From contig NC_037092.1 in the NCBI RefSeq assembly GCF_002994745.2, forward strand, positions 75,835,824 to 75,899,823: DNA of 64,000 bases, read 5' to 3'. Positions 1 through 12,143 of the stretch are shown here, one piece after another. A program made the position numbers and the translations under genes. The notes under the pieces are model-generated. The model was not told the DNA's origin. It saw only the letters and a list, made by a program, of their open reading frames with translations, and made no database searches. Position 1 is the first letter of the stretch. Each line of letters begins with the position of its first letter. Source of the stretch: Rosa chinensis (taxonomy: Eukaryota > Streptophyta > Magnoliopsida > Rosales > Rosaceae).

Positions 1-1492
1 AGAAACTAGATTAAACAAAACATATTGTTCTACATAATTGGGGCTTCAAACCTCGCCCCTAACAAAAATTAACTAGCCACACATTGTCTTAAATTCAACA
101 AATAATAACATGAGTATTAGATTACAAGAGAATAAAAACCGTAAAAGGGAGAAGATGAGAGCCACGAGTCACTTTTACTCAGCCTTAGACGCAAGAACTT
201 CCTTCAAGATGGATCACGGCAAAGCTTGATGGAGGTGGTAGATAGAGTGCATGGTGCTCTTGGAGGACTTGGGAATTTCAAGACTTTGTGTACTAGAGTT
301 TAGGGGCAGAAAATGGCATTATAAGGTGGTGGTTTTCAACGTGTTCAGAGGCTCTTTACATAGGAGGGTCACAGCCCAAGTTTCCTTCTCCAATTCTTCT
401 TTGAGAACCTTACCTAGTTGCTTGAGGATTCCTTTTATTGGTGCTCAATTTAATCACTTTCAAGCCTTGGTAATCTTGCCATAATCTTGAGGAATCATTC
501 TAGGACTCTCCTTGCTATTTTCAACATCAATAACCTTCCAAAAATTCACCCGAAATCCGTCCAAAGAGAATTTTCACTAAACTGTCCTGTTTTGACTGGG
601 ACTCAATTTCTATCTCTGAAGCTTAATTCTTGGACAAGAAACGCCTTCTTCTTGCTACGTTTCTGGATGGTTCTTGATCCTACGTGTTCTATGACATCAT
701 ATATTCTATAATGATCAATAACCTTCTGGCAAAACCTCAAGTAAGTTGCCGGAAAAGATCTCCCAGAAAGCTTTGTGAAAAGCTGACAGTTTCTGCCTTA
801 TCGGGATGCCTACTTTGAGCTTGATTTTCTGCTGCCTCGTTGACGATTCTGACCATTTCTTTGGCTCTTGTTGAAGTAAAACATCATATCTTTAAGGATT
901 TTTGACACTTCCTAAAAAGGTGTGGGTGGAAGAATGCAAGAATTGCTTCCAATAACTGTTCCTGAAAGCTGAACTGTTTAGTACGACGAAATCCATGGAC
1001 TTTCCTTGTAATTTCTGACCAAATGGGTGATCAAACTTGGTCCTTTGCATCAATACTTCACGATCCATGGCTTGACTGCTCCTTTTAAGCTCCTATTTCT
1101 CTTGAACTGCTTCACGAACTACCTAAAAAGAAAACAGAGTTAAAACTGACTTTTTAGAGGAAATAACTAAGTGTAAAGGATTGCACATTATATTTGTCAC
1201 ATTTTATGCTCCTATCAACGACCCTAAACCCAATCCCTGTCTTCATTTTCAACTCCTTCCCAATCACTCAATCAGTCAATCCCAAACTTCATCTTCTGCC
1301 ACCGGGCTCTTCGTCTTCGATTAGTGAGATTTCATCCTGAACTTCTTTGACCAATCAGTGATAGTAAGTTACTCGATTGAGTTTATTCCAATCTCTTCGA
1401 TTCTCTAAAATTTGGTAAAGGCTCCGGCAAGGACGCAACGCATCAGGGCTTCAACTTTCTTAATCTCCCATTTTTTCAAATCAGGTTAAGAC
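1..1492. other. Intergenic, no gene recognised
   Basis: No open frame here resembles a protein family I know. The longest frames (about 75 codons at 251-484 and 487-711) have no recognisable motif. The stretch from about 200 to 1140 has the composition of a decayed coding or retroelement sequence, but I could not assign it. Around 1200-1440 the plus strand is pyrimidine-rich and resembles a plant 5' leader, yet no coding exon follows before the transposon at 1493. Confidence 0.4.
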
Positions 1493-2446
1493 TAGGGCTG
1501 GCCTCAGTCGGTTCTGCAGTTTCTAGTACTAAACCCGGAACCGGAACCGACTGTTGCTTATCGGTTCGGGTTTGCTGTTTTTGGGATCAAGAACCGAGGT
1601 AGAACCGAACCGACCATGCTCGGGTCGGTTCCTTGGTTTTTCGGTTCCTCGTTTGGTTCCTCGGTTCATAATCTATCTGAAAAACTGGAATAATTGCTAT
1701 GAAGGAGGAGGACAGAAGAAGAAGAAGGAGGAGGAGGAGGAGGAGGAGGACAGAAGAAGAAGAAGAAGGAGGACAGAAGGAGGAGGAGGAAGAGGAAGAG
1801 GACAGAAGAAGAAGAAGAAGGAGGAGGAGGACAGAAGAAGAAGAAGAAGAAGAAGGAGGAGAAGAATAGTTGTGGCCAAGAAGTGAAGAAGGAGGAGGAC
1901 AAAAGAAGAAGAATAGTTGTGGACTTGTGGCCAAGAAGTGAAGAAGAAGAAGAAGAAGAAGAAGAGAAGAATGGTTGTGCCGTTGTGGTGATAAGAGGGA
2001 AGAGATGGAGGAGAATGATTAAAAGAAATAAAGGACAGAGAAAGAGAAGAAAAAGGGAGGTAGTGAGTGGTTGGCTGATAGAGACAACTCACAAATGGTA
2101 GAAAGAGAAAAAGAAAGGGGTGAGGGCCGACAGGGAGAAAGAGGAAAAGAAAGAGAGAGACAAAAAGATAAGTTTAATATAAAATAATATGGAAGAGATG
2201 GGAGAGCACTTGCTGACATCAAACAAGGTAAAAAACTAAAAATATACAATAATATAATAAAAGCACCTCGGTTCGGGTAAAGGTAAAAACTGAATACAGG
2301 AACCGAAACCGAACCGTTATTATCACACAAGAACCGAACCGAAAAAAAAAAAAGACTAAATTAAGAGAGAAAACCGAACCGAACCGACCCGTTCGGGTCG
2401 GTTTGGACCGGTTCCTCGGTTTCTCGGGTCTAAAATCCCAGCCCTA
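1493..2446. mobile_element. Non-autonomous hAT-type element (TAGGGCTGG family, copy 1)
   Basis: The element starts TAGGGCTGG and ends CCAGCCCTA, so the termini are inverted repeats. It is flanked by an 8-bp direct repeat, GTTAAGAC, at 1485-1492 and 2447-2454. An 8-bp duplication with short termini fits the hAT superfamily. Both subterminal zones are crowded with CGGTTC/GAACCG motifs in the two orientations, which is how hAT transposase-binding zones usually look. The middle is a purine-rich GAA/GGA tract. No transposase is visible, so movement would need a helper. A 3.4-kb relative with the same ends lies at 48464-51882. Confidence 0.85.
1698..1975. repeat. GAA/GGA purine-strand repeat tract
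   Basis: An almost pure purine tract on the plus strand, made of interrupted GAA, GGA and GAGGA units, lies inside the hAT element. It opens long frames on both strands (Glu/Arg-rich on plus, Ser/Phe/Leu-rich on minus) that I regard as artefacts. Such tracts can form triplex DNA and expand or contract readily. Confidence 0.9.
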
Positions 2447-3475
2447 GTTAAGACTTCAACTATTGAACCAATGAATTTTCAACTATTGAACCGATGAATT
2501 TTCTAAACTTCTAATTGTTATTTCATCTTCAAACTTTTATAGTAGTAAACTTGGAATGTGATTATAAATTTCTTTGACATTCCATTGTATTGGAATTGTG
2601 TTTAAAATTTGAAGAATGAGGAATTCTGAAATTGCATAAAAATCTTAGTAAATAGTGAATTGAGTGAAATTTGGAAAAACACTGAAACAGGTTTTGTAGG
2701 CTCGAAAACATGAATTTTGGGCCTGAAATGAAATTAGTCGGTCAATGTTCAGTCCCTGTTGGGACAAATGTGGGTTTTAGTCCCGAACTGTACATTTTAG
2801 TCCTGTCCCGAGCGTAGCAAAAATCAGGTTGGGCCCAGCTCGTGCCCAAGCCTAATAAAAAATAATAATAAAAACCTTCGAACCAGCAAGATCCTCCTAG
2901 CAAGAAAAATCAACGGAAAAAAAAAAAAAAAAGGCCTCAAGTAAGCCCAAGCACTCTTAACCAAAATTGAGGCTGAGGAATTAAACAACTTCCCACTAGG
3001 CCCATTCAGCCCAACCAGGCCCGCAGCAGGGGAACGCTGGCCATGCACCTTCAGAGCTACGCAGAGCAGCAACACCAACTAAAAAGTTAAGTAGCACCAC
3101 CAGCTTGAGATGTTTATACAGCAAAGAACTAGGTTTGTGCCTTGTTTGGTAACACGAAGGTAAGGCTGATTTACCAAGCAACTAAACATAACATATATCG
3201 TCTTAAATTTCATTTGTAACCTATGTACGCTCAATTTCCTTGGGCTTGAATTGGGTCTTCTGAAATTTGAAATGAACATACAGGGGAGTCTTGCAAAATA
3301 CTCTCTAGATTTCTAAAATAGCCAAAAATAAGTCAAAGAAGTCACTTAAACACAGTTTATTTTGTAGAAACTAACAAATGATCAAATACAGCTTTCCTTC
3401 TCAAGGTTTTAAACGGCAGATTATGCGGCACAGAAACAATTCATATCTGCCATTTCAATTAAGCTAACAAGAAAC
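2447..3475. other. Intergenic, downstream of the desaturase gene
   Basis: No gene is visible. A poly(A) run of about 17 bases sits near 2919-2936. The stretch 3000-3180 is relatively GC-rich but has no supported reading frame. The region next to 3475 should hold the 3' UTR and polyadenylation site of the minus-strand desaturase gene. Confidence 0.5.
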
Positions 3476-5569
3476 TCAAATCAACTTGTTCTTGAGGCTT
3501 TTGTAAAGCTTGGGGTCAGTCTGGTAGTATACTATGTCTCCAGTGTCACTGACATAGTGGTCATTGCTCATGCTTGCCACAAGATTGTTGATTAAGTGAA
3601 ACGGAAATGGCCCGGATTTTTTTGGCTCTCGGTAATACTTCCCCAGAACATGTTTGGCCGACTTGGTCTGCAATACAAGCATGTCAATGCCACCATCAGA
3701 ATTATCAAGTAATCTGAAATCCTAATAGATTGCACATGTAAATAGTGAACAGGTCATTAGTTTGGTTGAGGTGAGGGAAAACATACTGCTTCAACTAGAT
3801 GATAATGTGGAATCTGAGGGAAGAGATGATGGATAACATGGGTGCCAATGTCATGGTGTATGTTGTTAATCAATCCATAGTCACGATCGACGGTTGTGAG
3901 ACCTCCTCTTAGATAACTCCATTCCTGCAAAATGAAACCACCAGGAAAAGAAAGCTTCTTAATTAGGTACCAACAAGATCCCATCTATAACCTTCCAGAT
4001 AGAAAATTGAGCAACATAACATTTCCCCTTACGTAGCCTAACCCTTTTGACAAAATCTCACATTGTGCTAAATTCTTCATTTTCAGCAAATAAGTCAGTT
4101 GATATCCAAGTAACAATTAAATTCATGTATCCATCAATACCTTGCCGCGGTACCAAGGAAGTTTATGCTCATCATAACCATGGTGATGCAAATACGTTAC
4201 CATGTCCAACCACATTACGAAAATCTGCGAGTAAAAGCGAATACAAAATTAGGAAATAAACTGTCAAATGTACTGTTGTTATCACGAAGAAAATTGAACT
4301 AACCCAGTAAGGGACACCATAGATCTTCAAGACTTGGATAGGTCCTACTATAAAGGACATACAGACAATGAAAACGAGCATCACAGTCCAACAAACAGTT
4401 GAGGTTATCACATCGTTCCTCTCATTTGGGGCAAACAAGTCGCTGTAAGGGTTGAAATGTGAACCTTGCTTTCCTGGACTTCTAGTCCACTGCAAAACAA
4501 TCCAGTAGAGAAGAAATTAAAGTCGTAACAAAAAAAAAAAATAGAAATTAAAACACAATCTTGAACCAACCGACATAAGCTCAATGAAAGATGGGTTTCC
4601 TCACCAGATAGAATGGGTATGCAAAAATGGGGTAAGGCACTCTGAATCTAAACTTTCTTGTACTCTCATCCAAACTTGTATAGACCTTCTCAGTCAGCTA
4701 ACAAAAATAGCAAAAGAGAGCCAGAGTTAATTGAAGATTAAACAACCAGAACCTCAGCACAAACAATATGTATAAGCTAAGCAAGCGCTAGCATTGTGAA
4801 TTAAAAGGAACAGGCACATACAGGAACCCAGGACTCATCATTCTCAACATGGCCATGGTTCTGATGGTGAGTTCTATGGCTGATTCTCCTGCAAAGCCAA
4901 TCAAATCATATGTAATGAAACTCAATCTCAATCTCAACCACACATCAACAACATTTTCAAACCACAACGTAAAGATGAAATCTTTTTAGGTAGCAAGCAT
5001 TGAAGATTGAAGAAAAACAGAGGAACCCACCATCCATTATAAGGTACAAGAATTGCAGAATGCAGAACATGCCCCACAACATTATTGAGCACGCGACTGT
5101 CCGAAAAGCTTCCATGGCCACTGTGTTCAATCCAAAACCAATTACATCAGAAAAAAAGATGCAATCTTTCAAAGACTCATTTCAATTAAACAGTAACAAG
5201 ATTTAGAAAATGAAGAAGAGGGTACAAAATGCGGAAGCATCTGAGTGAAATGAGGAATTACCAATCATGTCCAAGAACAAATAGAGCCCAGAACATGGTT
5301 CCCTGAGCAGCCCAGTATAGCGGCCAGACATACCAATTGTTGAAGTAAATGGCTGCAGCAGCCATTGCAAATATGACAATGATGTCCCTGCACACATAGC
5401 TCAAGGACCTCCATGGGTTCTTGACCCAACAGTGTTTGGGAATGGCGGCTCGGATCTCAGCTATCTTGAAGGGAGGAGGAGCACTTGGGTCGAAATCCGC
5501 ATCGTCTTCTTTGTTGAGGTTGTGGATCCCATTGACACCATTCATGGGTTTGGCTTCAACACCCTCCAT
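3476..5569 (-). CDS. FAD3: Endoplasmic-reticulum omega-3 fatty acid desaturase
   Basis: The enzyme adds the omega-3 double bond to 18:2 on membrane phospholipid, giving 18:3; plant FAD3 works in the ER membrane with cytochrome b5. Exons (minus strand) are 5569-5262, 5120-5031, 4888-4822, 4697-4605, 4489-4304, 4224-4141, 3924-3787 and 3667-3476, all with GT-AG junctions. They total 1158 nt and 385 aa, against 386 in Arabidopsis FAD3. Exon lengths 67, 93, 186 and 138 match the FAD3 pattern as I remember it. All three histidine boxes are intact: HDCGH (split by intron 1), HRTHH and HVIHH. The N-terminal [11 protein letters not shown] block also fits. The short N-terminus lacks the transit-peptide length of plastid FAD7/FAD8, which supports the ER form. 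The start ATG at 5569 has A at -3 and G at +4. The upstream frame stays open to a TAG but contains no other ATG. Nothing looks broken. Confidence 0.97.
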
Positions 5570-5695
5570 TGTAGCTAAAGTTGATTCCTTTCTTGAAGGA
5601 GTAAACCACTGGTTCTCAAATCTCTTTGTATCCACTGAGAAAGCGGACAAAGAGGGCTAGCTGCTGCAGGCACCGAGGTTAAGGGCAGTGCTTAA

Positions 5696-5703
5696 TATTT
5701 ATA
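5696..5703 (-). promoter_or_regulatory. Candidate TATA box of the FAD3 gene
   Basis: Read on the minus strand this is TATAAATA, 127 bp upstream of the desaturase ATG. A start site about 30 bp downstream would give a 5' leader of roughly 100 nt. Position and match to the plant TATA consensus support it; no transcript evidence is available here. Confidence 0.55.
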
Positions 5704-7499
5704 AGCTGAAAGAAGAGAGAGGCAATGATATGGGTGCACCGTGCAACGGTACACTATAGTATCTACACGCATACATTTCTCTCCGTATCTATTCTACGTG
5801 CACTACGAAATTCTCAGATACCAACTTTTTAATACGAAGCTTCCTCCTCAGAAAATTATGCGTTCTAAAAGAGTGTTTGAGAGAGCTTAGCCTGATTCAA
5901 CTTCACCAAACAATATGTGAAATAAAGCTAATGGGATCGGAGGGTTTTAGTTTTCTCAATTTTGAGATGCATAAGGGAGAGCTTAGAATAATTCAACTAC
6001 TCTAAAGAAGTTAAAATCAAACCCGAAAGGATCGACGAGCCTTAAAGATATTTTTCATGCAACTTGTTTTTTTTCTCATAATTACACTTATTAAACAATA
6101 AAATATATTTTTTTCTTCCAGTTTTATGTAAATGCAATGTACGAAACTTCGAGGAATCTACAGGAATGAAGATCCATACACCATTTTTCGTTTTTCTAGA
6201 GCACCTATTGATCACCCTATTGATTGTGTGACACCAAAAAGAAGAGTAAGAAGATGCATACAACATTTCATGTTTTTCTAGGCCACCTATTCGTCACCTG
6301 TTGAATGTGTGACACCAAAATGAAGACTAAGAACATGCATACAAGAATTTTTGGTTTTTCTAGAGCACCTATTTGCTCACCTATTGACTGTGTGACACCA
6401 GAACAAGGACTGAGAAAAATCAATTACAAAAATCAACAAGTTCTATTTGACCTTTAGTTACAAGCATAGGACTTGACCAAATGTGAGTCCAAGAAACACC
6501 AACCATGTGAATCACTTCTGGAGGGGGTCATATATGCTACTAATCTGGTCCAGTATTGCCCAAAAACGAAGATGATCTGGCCAATAAAAGGGACCTAGGA
6601 TTCAAAAACGAATTAATTGTAGTCTTATCGATGTATTGTTGCCCAAAAGAGACTTTTATCTGTGAATGAGAAAGTGGTGTACTGAAAAAAAGAACATGAA
6701 ACGTATGAATGAAAAAAAAATAGTGCATGTGACCTAGAAATTGTCCATTCAGTCGGACCACACATTTATCATGTGCGTGTGTGTGTATATATATATATAT
6801 ATCAGACACAATTTTAGGACTTCTCAACTGTTGGTAATACCAATTTTTCTGGATTCTGTTATTGCAGACCAAGTTTTTCCGGAAAACTTGTTAATTCTTG
6901 TTCTGTGGTACAATGTACGCTACCATAGTGTAAAATGATGAAAACCTCAATAGGAAATTTTCGTCCACTGCTGTTTAAATTTGATGTTTCCAAAAATCTT
7001 TTGATTGTTTAATTATAGCTAGTGAAGTTCCAAAATCAGTAGGAAATTGCTTTCGATGAATGAGAGACCGTGTAAATATTATCTAATCTCTTAAATTAAG
7101 AGAACAAATAATTAAATAATTAGTACTAATAGAAATCACCAAAAAAAAAAAGAATACTATTTATGGCGCCTTAGGGTTTATGATTTAAAACGACCTATGT
7201 TATCATTCAACAATGTTTTTTTTGTTTTTTTGCTTTTGATCGGAGTGAAAGACTTCATTAAGTTAGGTCTTTTATTTAATGAAGTCATAGACAAAAAACA
7301 AAACAACAAATGAAAACAAGAAGGCAACTAAATCATGAGCAAATGCAATGAAGCCGCAGACAATCAAGTAAAATTCAACCCAACAAAATAATTAGGGGTG
7401 GTAAAAAGCCTCATACATAAAATTAAATACCCTAATGGGGGAAATTGAAAGAAAACCTAATAATGGGGATCCCTGATCTTTGATTTCTCGACCATGTAT
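5704..7499. other. Intergenic, upstream of FAD3
   Basis: This is the distal promoter and intergenic space of the desaturase gene. It holds the ~82-bp tandem repeat annotated separately at 6171-6416 and a short GT/TA microsatellite at about 6773-6802. A small hairpin lies at about 7249-7287, where GACTTCATTAA faces TAATGAAGTC. No coding sequence is recognised. Confidence 0.5.
6171..6416. repeat. Three-copy tandem repeat of about 82 bp
   Basis: Three diverged units begin at about 6171, 6253 and 6334. Each contains an A-T-G/C-CATACA start, a TTTTTCTAG block, then ACCTATT and TGTGTGACACC. The period is 81-82 bp. The array sits about 0.6 kb upstream of the desaturase start codon. Confidence 0.8.
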
Positions 7500-7822
7500 T
7501 GTTGGTGACGAAAAATTCCGTAGAAGTGACAAAAAATTCCGTAGAGGAGTTTGACTCACCAATGAATGCGGACTGGAGCAGGAGCTGACCGGGAACAATC
7601 GAGAAGCTTCCTTCAAGCGTTGACCTGGAGTTTGACTGTCAGCTCTAGAAGAAAGAGGGGGGAGGGGGGGGGTACCTGCAGAAAACTCTCTGATGTCTAA
7701 GTCAGTACGTTTCTTAGTAGTGGATAAAGAGAATTGGAATTAGATGGATTACCTCGATGTCGAGCCGCCTATTTATAGGTACATTTTGGCGTGAGCTGCA
7801 AGTTTAATTGACCACCCCCACA
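7500..7822 (-). mobile_element. Solo LTR, TGTGGG(G)-family LTR element
   Basis: In its own (minus) orientation it starts TGTGGGGGTGGTCAATTAAA and ends in CA. On the plus strand it runs from TGTTGGTGACG to CCCCCACA. A 5-bp duplication, TGTAT, flanks it at 7495-7499 and 7823-7827. There is no internal region or second LTR, so it is a solo LTR left by LTR-LTR recombination. It is clearly related to the LTRs at 22077-22617, 23239-23778 and 26626-27517. Near its end a 19-20 bp piece containing AAAAATTCCGTAGA is locally duplicated. Confidence 0.85.
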
Positions 7823-7956
7823 TGTATTGAGCTGAAATGTTAATTACCTTGATTCCCCAACTCAAATTCACAAGCAGAGTAATCAATTTGTTAATGTAAA
7901 CTAGCAATATATGTTAGAGGCAACAATAGAAGGATAAGTGAGCAACTCTTCAAGAT

Positions 7957-8174
7957 ATTGTAGTTACATTAAATATATTGGGAGATGTGTATTCCATTGA
8001 TAGTAGAGACCTCTATGTATAGAGGATTACAAGTACAATATCTTTTAGTACAAAGAATCCTATTTTAACTAAGACTAGGATATTTAGAATAATATACCCC
8101 TATTACAATTAGGATAAGGAAATTTGTTTGGGTCAGGCACACTAAATATGAATTTCCTTCAACATTGTAGAAAT
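7957..8174 (-). mobile_element. Possible degraded solo LTR (copia-like)
   Basis: On the minus strand the segment opens TGTTGAAGGAAATTCATATT and continues with a TATA-like, AT-rich body typical of a short plant LTR. Only one end (TGTTGAAGG, plus-strand 8174) is convincing. The other end and a target duplication could not be fixed, so the boundaries are approximate. Confidence 0.35.
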
Positions 8175-9382
8175 TGTGGTATGAGTAAAGTAGCAATATA
8201 TAAACGTTCAGGGCGGATATATGAATCTATTCTCCAATGAGGACGCGAAGACGGCCACGAAAAATCTCTAATATATTGTAACAGGCATTGAGGCAGAGAC
8301 ACGATGGGGAATAATTTTAGGGAAGTTGAAGGTATCTAATTCCATCCTCGACCCTCCTCAAATGAATCATTAAATCCGAGCATAAAGGATGTCACAAATG
8401 TTTTATACAGTAATATCGATTTAGAATAGGGTGTTGTCCCCATGGTGGAACTGTAACAATAGAAAAGATCACCAGAATCTAATTATCTAAATCCACACAT
8501 CTTAGAAACTACACTCATCCAGCATCAGTATCATCATCACAAAGAGTGGCGGACTTGCATTCTTTTTATTATCCAAGTATGATCAAATAATTCTAGTAGC
8601 ATTGAAAAAATCATACTAATAACTGGAAAAGGTCAAAATGGTTTGAATTGAATGGTTCAATAGTGCATTCCAAGATTGAATGAGCAAAAGGAGGATTTGG
8701 ATGAAATGAAGGAAAACTTTGGTCAATATGGCAAGCTAAGCTATGGCCAGCCAATATATAACTGAGGACCAGGATGGTTTCAACTTTCACGATCTGAAAA
8801 GGCGAAGATATTTAGTTAAAGAATAAAAACTTTAAAGGCTGTCCCAAAGAACAAAAGGAAAGGCAAAGGCAAAGGCAAAGGCATGGGAACTTGGGCATGC
8901 CTTGCTTCATTTACAATTATGGCAGCCTTGCCCTGCAGCCTGCAAGTTATTACAATTTGCTCAGACATTTTGCAGAATCCACTTGGAACAAAGTGTTGTG
9001 GAGGTTAAAGGAATAGGCCCTCTTCGATCTCATTCCATCTTCTTAAGTGCTAGAAGGAAAAAAAAAATAATAATAACCACAGAACACGTGGGTAGCATTG
9101 AATTTCTGGGTGAACTCCAAAATTGATTTTTTATGTTTTTCTATTAGCAACTAAATACAATTATATGGTTTTTTTTTTCTATAGCGACAATAATGATATT
9201 GAAAGCGTGATGAATTATACTTTAATTTCATTAAAAATGGTATGGTTCGTTCATAACACATGAAAGACAAGAAAACTATTGAAACCCATGAAGGTATGAA
9301 AAGTGTAAATCTCAATACACTTAAGGCCATAAACTTTGAAAAAAAGAAGAAGAAAGAAATGACCGTTATATTCTGTTTTGCC

Positions 9383-9525
9383 AAGGTTGTTGTCTTGACA
9401 AAAATGTCCTTATGAAAAATATTTCTTTTAATTAAAACGCATATTTTGAAAGACAAGGCTGTTGTCTTGACAAAAATGTACTTATGAAAAATATTTCTTT
9501 TAATTAAAACGCATATTTATCCTTT
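9383..9525. repeat. 72-bp direct tandem duplication
   Basis: Two nearly identical consecutive copies share TGTTGTCTTGACAAAAATGT, then TTATGAAAAATATTTC and AATTAAAACGCATAT. The second copy starts 72 bp after the first. The few differences suggest a recent local duplication. Confidence 0.85.
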
Positions 9526-10488
9526 CAAAAAACGCATCCTTATTTTATACATATCTCTACTTAGAAGAGAAATTGTTTTTTTCTTATTTAAATGATTTTT
9601 CTTTATTCAATTGAGATGAAGAAGTTTATATACTAGTTTGTTTTATTTGCGGCATTTGTTACATCACATTCTTAAGAAAAAAAGGAGCAAGACTCGTAAG
9701 AACGTCTACATCAACAGCTCCTAAATCTCCAAAGATTAGGGAATAAAAGAAATAAATATTATCAAGACTTATACAATAATTTTTGGACATCCAACCTAAA
9801 AACACTTAAACTTGAATAATAAGGTCATCAGCTACAGGCCTACTGCTAGCATTTTTCCGTTATGCCGAAAGCAAGAGCCAATATTCTTTTTTCTTCTTAA
9901 TTAGTATCTTTTTCCTTAATTAATTAACAATGGAATATAGAATTTTTCTTTTTTGTTTATTATCAAATTACTGAATTAGAAACTAGAAAGAGAATCGTAT
10001 GGATGCATGGAGACAGTTGATAAAACAAGAGGAAAAATACGACAGTTTATATAAAAGTGAGGTCTGCAGTGCACCCATTCCCAGAAAAAGAAAAAGGAAT
10101 AAAAACAGAGAGAAAGATTTTTAATAAAGATAAGTGTGAATGTGACAAATAACTCGTACCAGTCCTCACGTTGGGATTATTTATTTCCAGGCAAATCTGC
10201 TTTGTATGTTTTTTATTTTTTTGGTCACAAGATTTGTATGTTTTTTGTGTACAGAACGGAAAGAATGCACATCAAACACGAAAGTGCATTATTTTAAAAA
10301 CTATTGTGAAAATTTGACGCAAAAATTCGTTCAATAATTTTCTTTAACTGTTATTCGACAAATATAATTATAAATGCTGACGACGTATTTTGATTTAGTT
10401 GCATTTTAATTGTGAATTGTTGTGTATTTTCTCAAAATGTAAATACACTAATATAATATATGTGAACAATATGTGTTCCGTGGAGTAA

Positions 10489-10861
10489 GAGCATCTTTAG
10501 CAGACTCTCTATTTTGGCTCCTTAGCTATTTTGGAGAGCATGTTTAGCTTTTTATCTATTTTAGCAGCTGCACCAGACTCCTAAGTGGCTCTCTATTATA
10601 ACTTTTAGCTATCTCGCTCCTAAATATAGAGAGCGGGATAAGGCTCTCTATAATTTAAAACATTCCTTTTAAGTTATTTTATGTAATTTATAAATACATT
10701 TAAACTATTTAATCTTCATTTAAAAAATAATATAAATTCAAAACTAACTAAAATAGAGAGCATTGATGCAGAAGTAATTCTAAAGTTGCTAGCTAAAATA
10801 ACTTTTTAGCTACTTTAGCTAAAATTTGACTAAAAAATGGCTAGCATTGCTAAAGATGCTC
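10489..10861. mobile_element. Tourist-type MITE A (PIF/Harbinger-like)
   Basis: Terminal inverted repeats GAGCATCTTTAGCA and TGCTAAAGATGCTC bound a 373-bp AT-rich, non-coding element. TAA flanks both ends (10486-10488 and 10862-10864). A 3-bp TWA duplication is the PIF/Harbinger signature. The right-hand TAA is also the left-hand TAA of the next MITE. Confidence 0.85.
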
Positions 10862-10864
10862 TAA

Positions 10865-11165
10865 GAGCAACTCCAACAGCTTCCCCATAATTTATGTATT
10901 ATAAGGAAGCAAAAGTCCAAGTTAGTTTTAGCCTCTTTTTCTTCTCCAACTCCAACAGATTCCTTATTTTACAGTAATATCTAAAACCTCCATAATTCTT
11001 CCTTAAAATTTTAGAGATTGCTGTAAATTTTAGAGAATTTTGTTTTCTCTTTCCTCACTATCCCTAAAATGGGGATAGTTATATAGAATCTGTTGGAGCA
11101 AAAGATTCTCATTTTTCCCTAAAATAGAGGAAAATTAAAATATGGGGAATCTGTTGGAGTTGCTC
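10865..11165. mobile_element. Tourist-type MITE B (PIF/Harbinger-like)
   Basis: Terminal inverted repeats GAGCAACTCCAACAG and CTGTTGGAGTTGCTC bound a 301-bp element with TAA on both sides (10862-10864 and 11166-11168). Further inside, CTTCCCCATA faces TATGGGGAA. The element has no coding capacity. Confidence 0.85.
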
Positions 11166-11391
11166 TAAGGGTTAGAAAACAAGTCAAGGATGAGAGGGCC
11201 GCCCTGCTAAAAACCTAGCCGCTTAGGTGTAGGTACCAATTAACAACGTCAATTAATGTTAATCTCAAAATTGACGAAAAATTATGAAGACGTGCACGTG
11301 TATGAGATTGAATTGAGTACCATGACCTGCAAATTTATGAAGATGTGCAAGTATATGAGATTGAATTGAGTGCCATGACTTGAAAATATAT

Positions 11392-11952
11392 TGTTGGAGA
11401 GATTTTCAAAATATTATCTTTGATAAATAAATGAAAATGTGTGATTTATGTTTGCACTTTTTAGATTTATCAGAGTGAAGTGATATGACCAAAATTCAAA
11501 TTATACAAATGAAAAGGTACCTTACTAATTGAAGGGGTACATATGCTTCTATATAAATGATTCATTCTCTAGAAAATGGGACAATTCAAGACAATCCCAG
11601 AGAATCCTAAGAAGATCTTAAGAAGATCTAAGCCTCCAATATTCACAATTTTCATGTTTTATTACACATAAAACTACTAGAAACTAATAGTGTCCAATTA
11701 GTTTCTACTTTCTAGTAACCTTGAGTGATCTTGTAAACCTTCTTTTGAGTGTTTAGGTTGGTTTTTGGGAGTGCAAAACGCAGACCAACAACAACATTGT
11801 GTTGGGCTTCATTATATCCTAAATGCATAGTTGATTAATCCCCTTTACACACTTGATAGTGGGGCAAATAATGTCTTAAGGAAAGCGTTGCTACAACGTG
11901 CCTTACAAGCATAAACTCTCTCATAATCTATACCCACAAATTTGTTCTAACA
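11392..11952 (+). repeat. Left LTR of the 11.4-14.8 kb element
   Basis: Runs from TGTTGGAGAG to TTCTAACA. It pairs with 14217-14795 over its whole length, with scattered substitutions. Confidence 0.88.
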
Positions 11953-12143
11953 ATCTTAAGACATTATGTTAGCATTTGAAATATTTTCATTCTAGAGAGT
12001 TTATGCCAAATTAAGTTTGGAAACTGGTGGAGGCTATTTCAAAAGAGAAAGGAAAGAAAGTATACAAGAATTTGTCGATCTGAACATGATGTAAGACTCT
12101 TTCATTCACCATTAAATCTCTAAAGGCTACAGATACGCCAATT

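Larger units (their letters stand above)
7823..10488. other. Intergenic, repeat debris
   Basis: No gene is recognised. It contains a possible old solo LTR near 7957-8174, a run of AAAGGC units near 8858-8880 and the 72-bp duplication at 9383-9525. The remainder is AT-rich sequence without structure I can name. Confidence 0.4.

Noticed and set aside
1554..2092. Overlapping Glu/Arg-rich and Ser/Phe-rich open frames
   Set aside because: They are produced by the GAA/GGA tract in a transposon. There is no domain, both strands are open and the composition is purely repeat-driven.
5570..5650. N-terminal extension of the desaturase from an upstream in-frame codon at 5648-5650
   Set aside because: That codon is TTG, not ATG. 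The ATG at 5569 gives the family's length and has a good start context.
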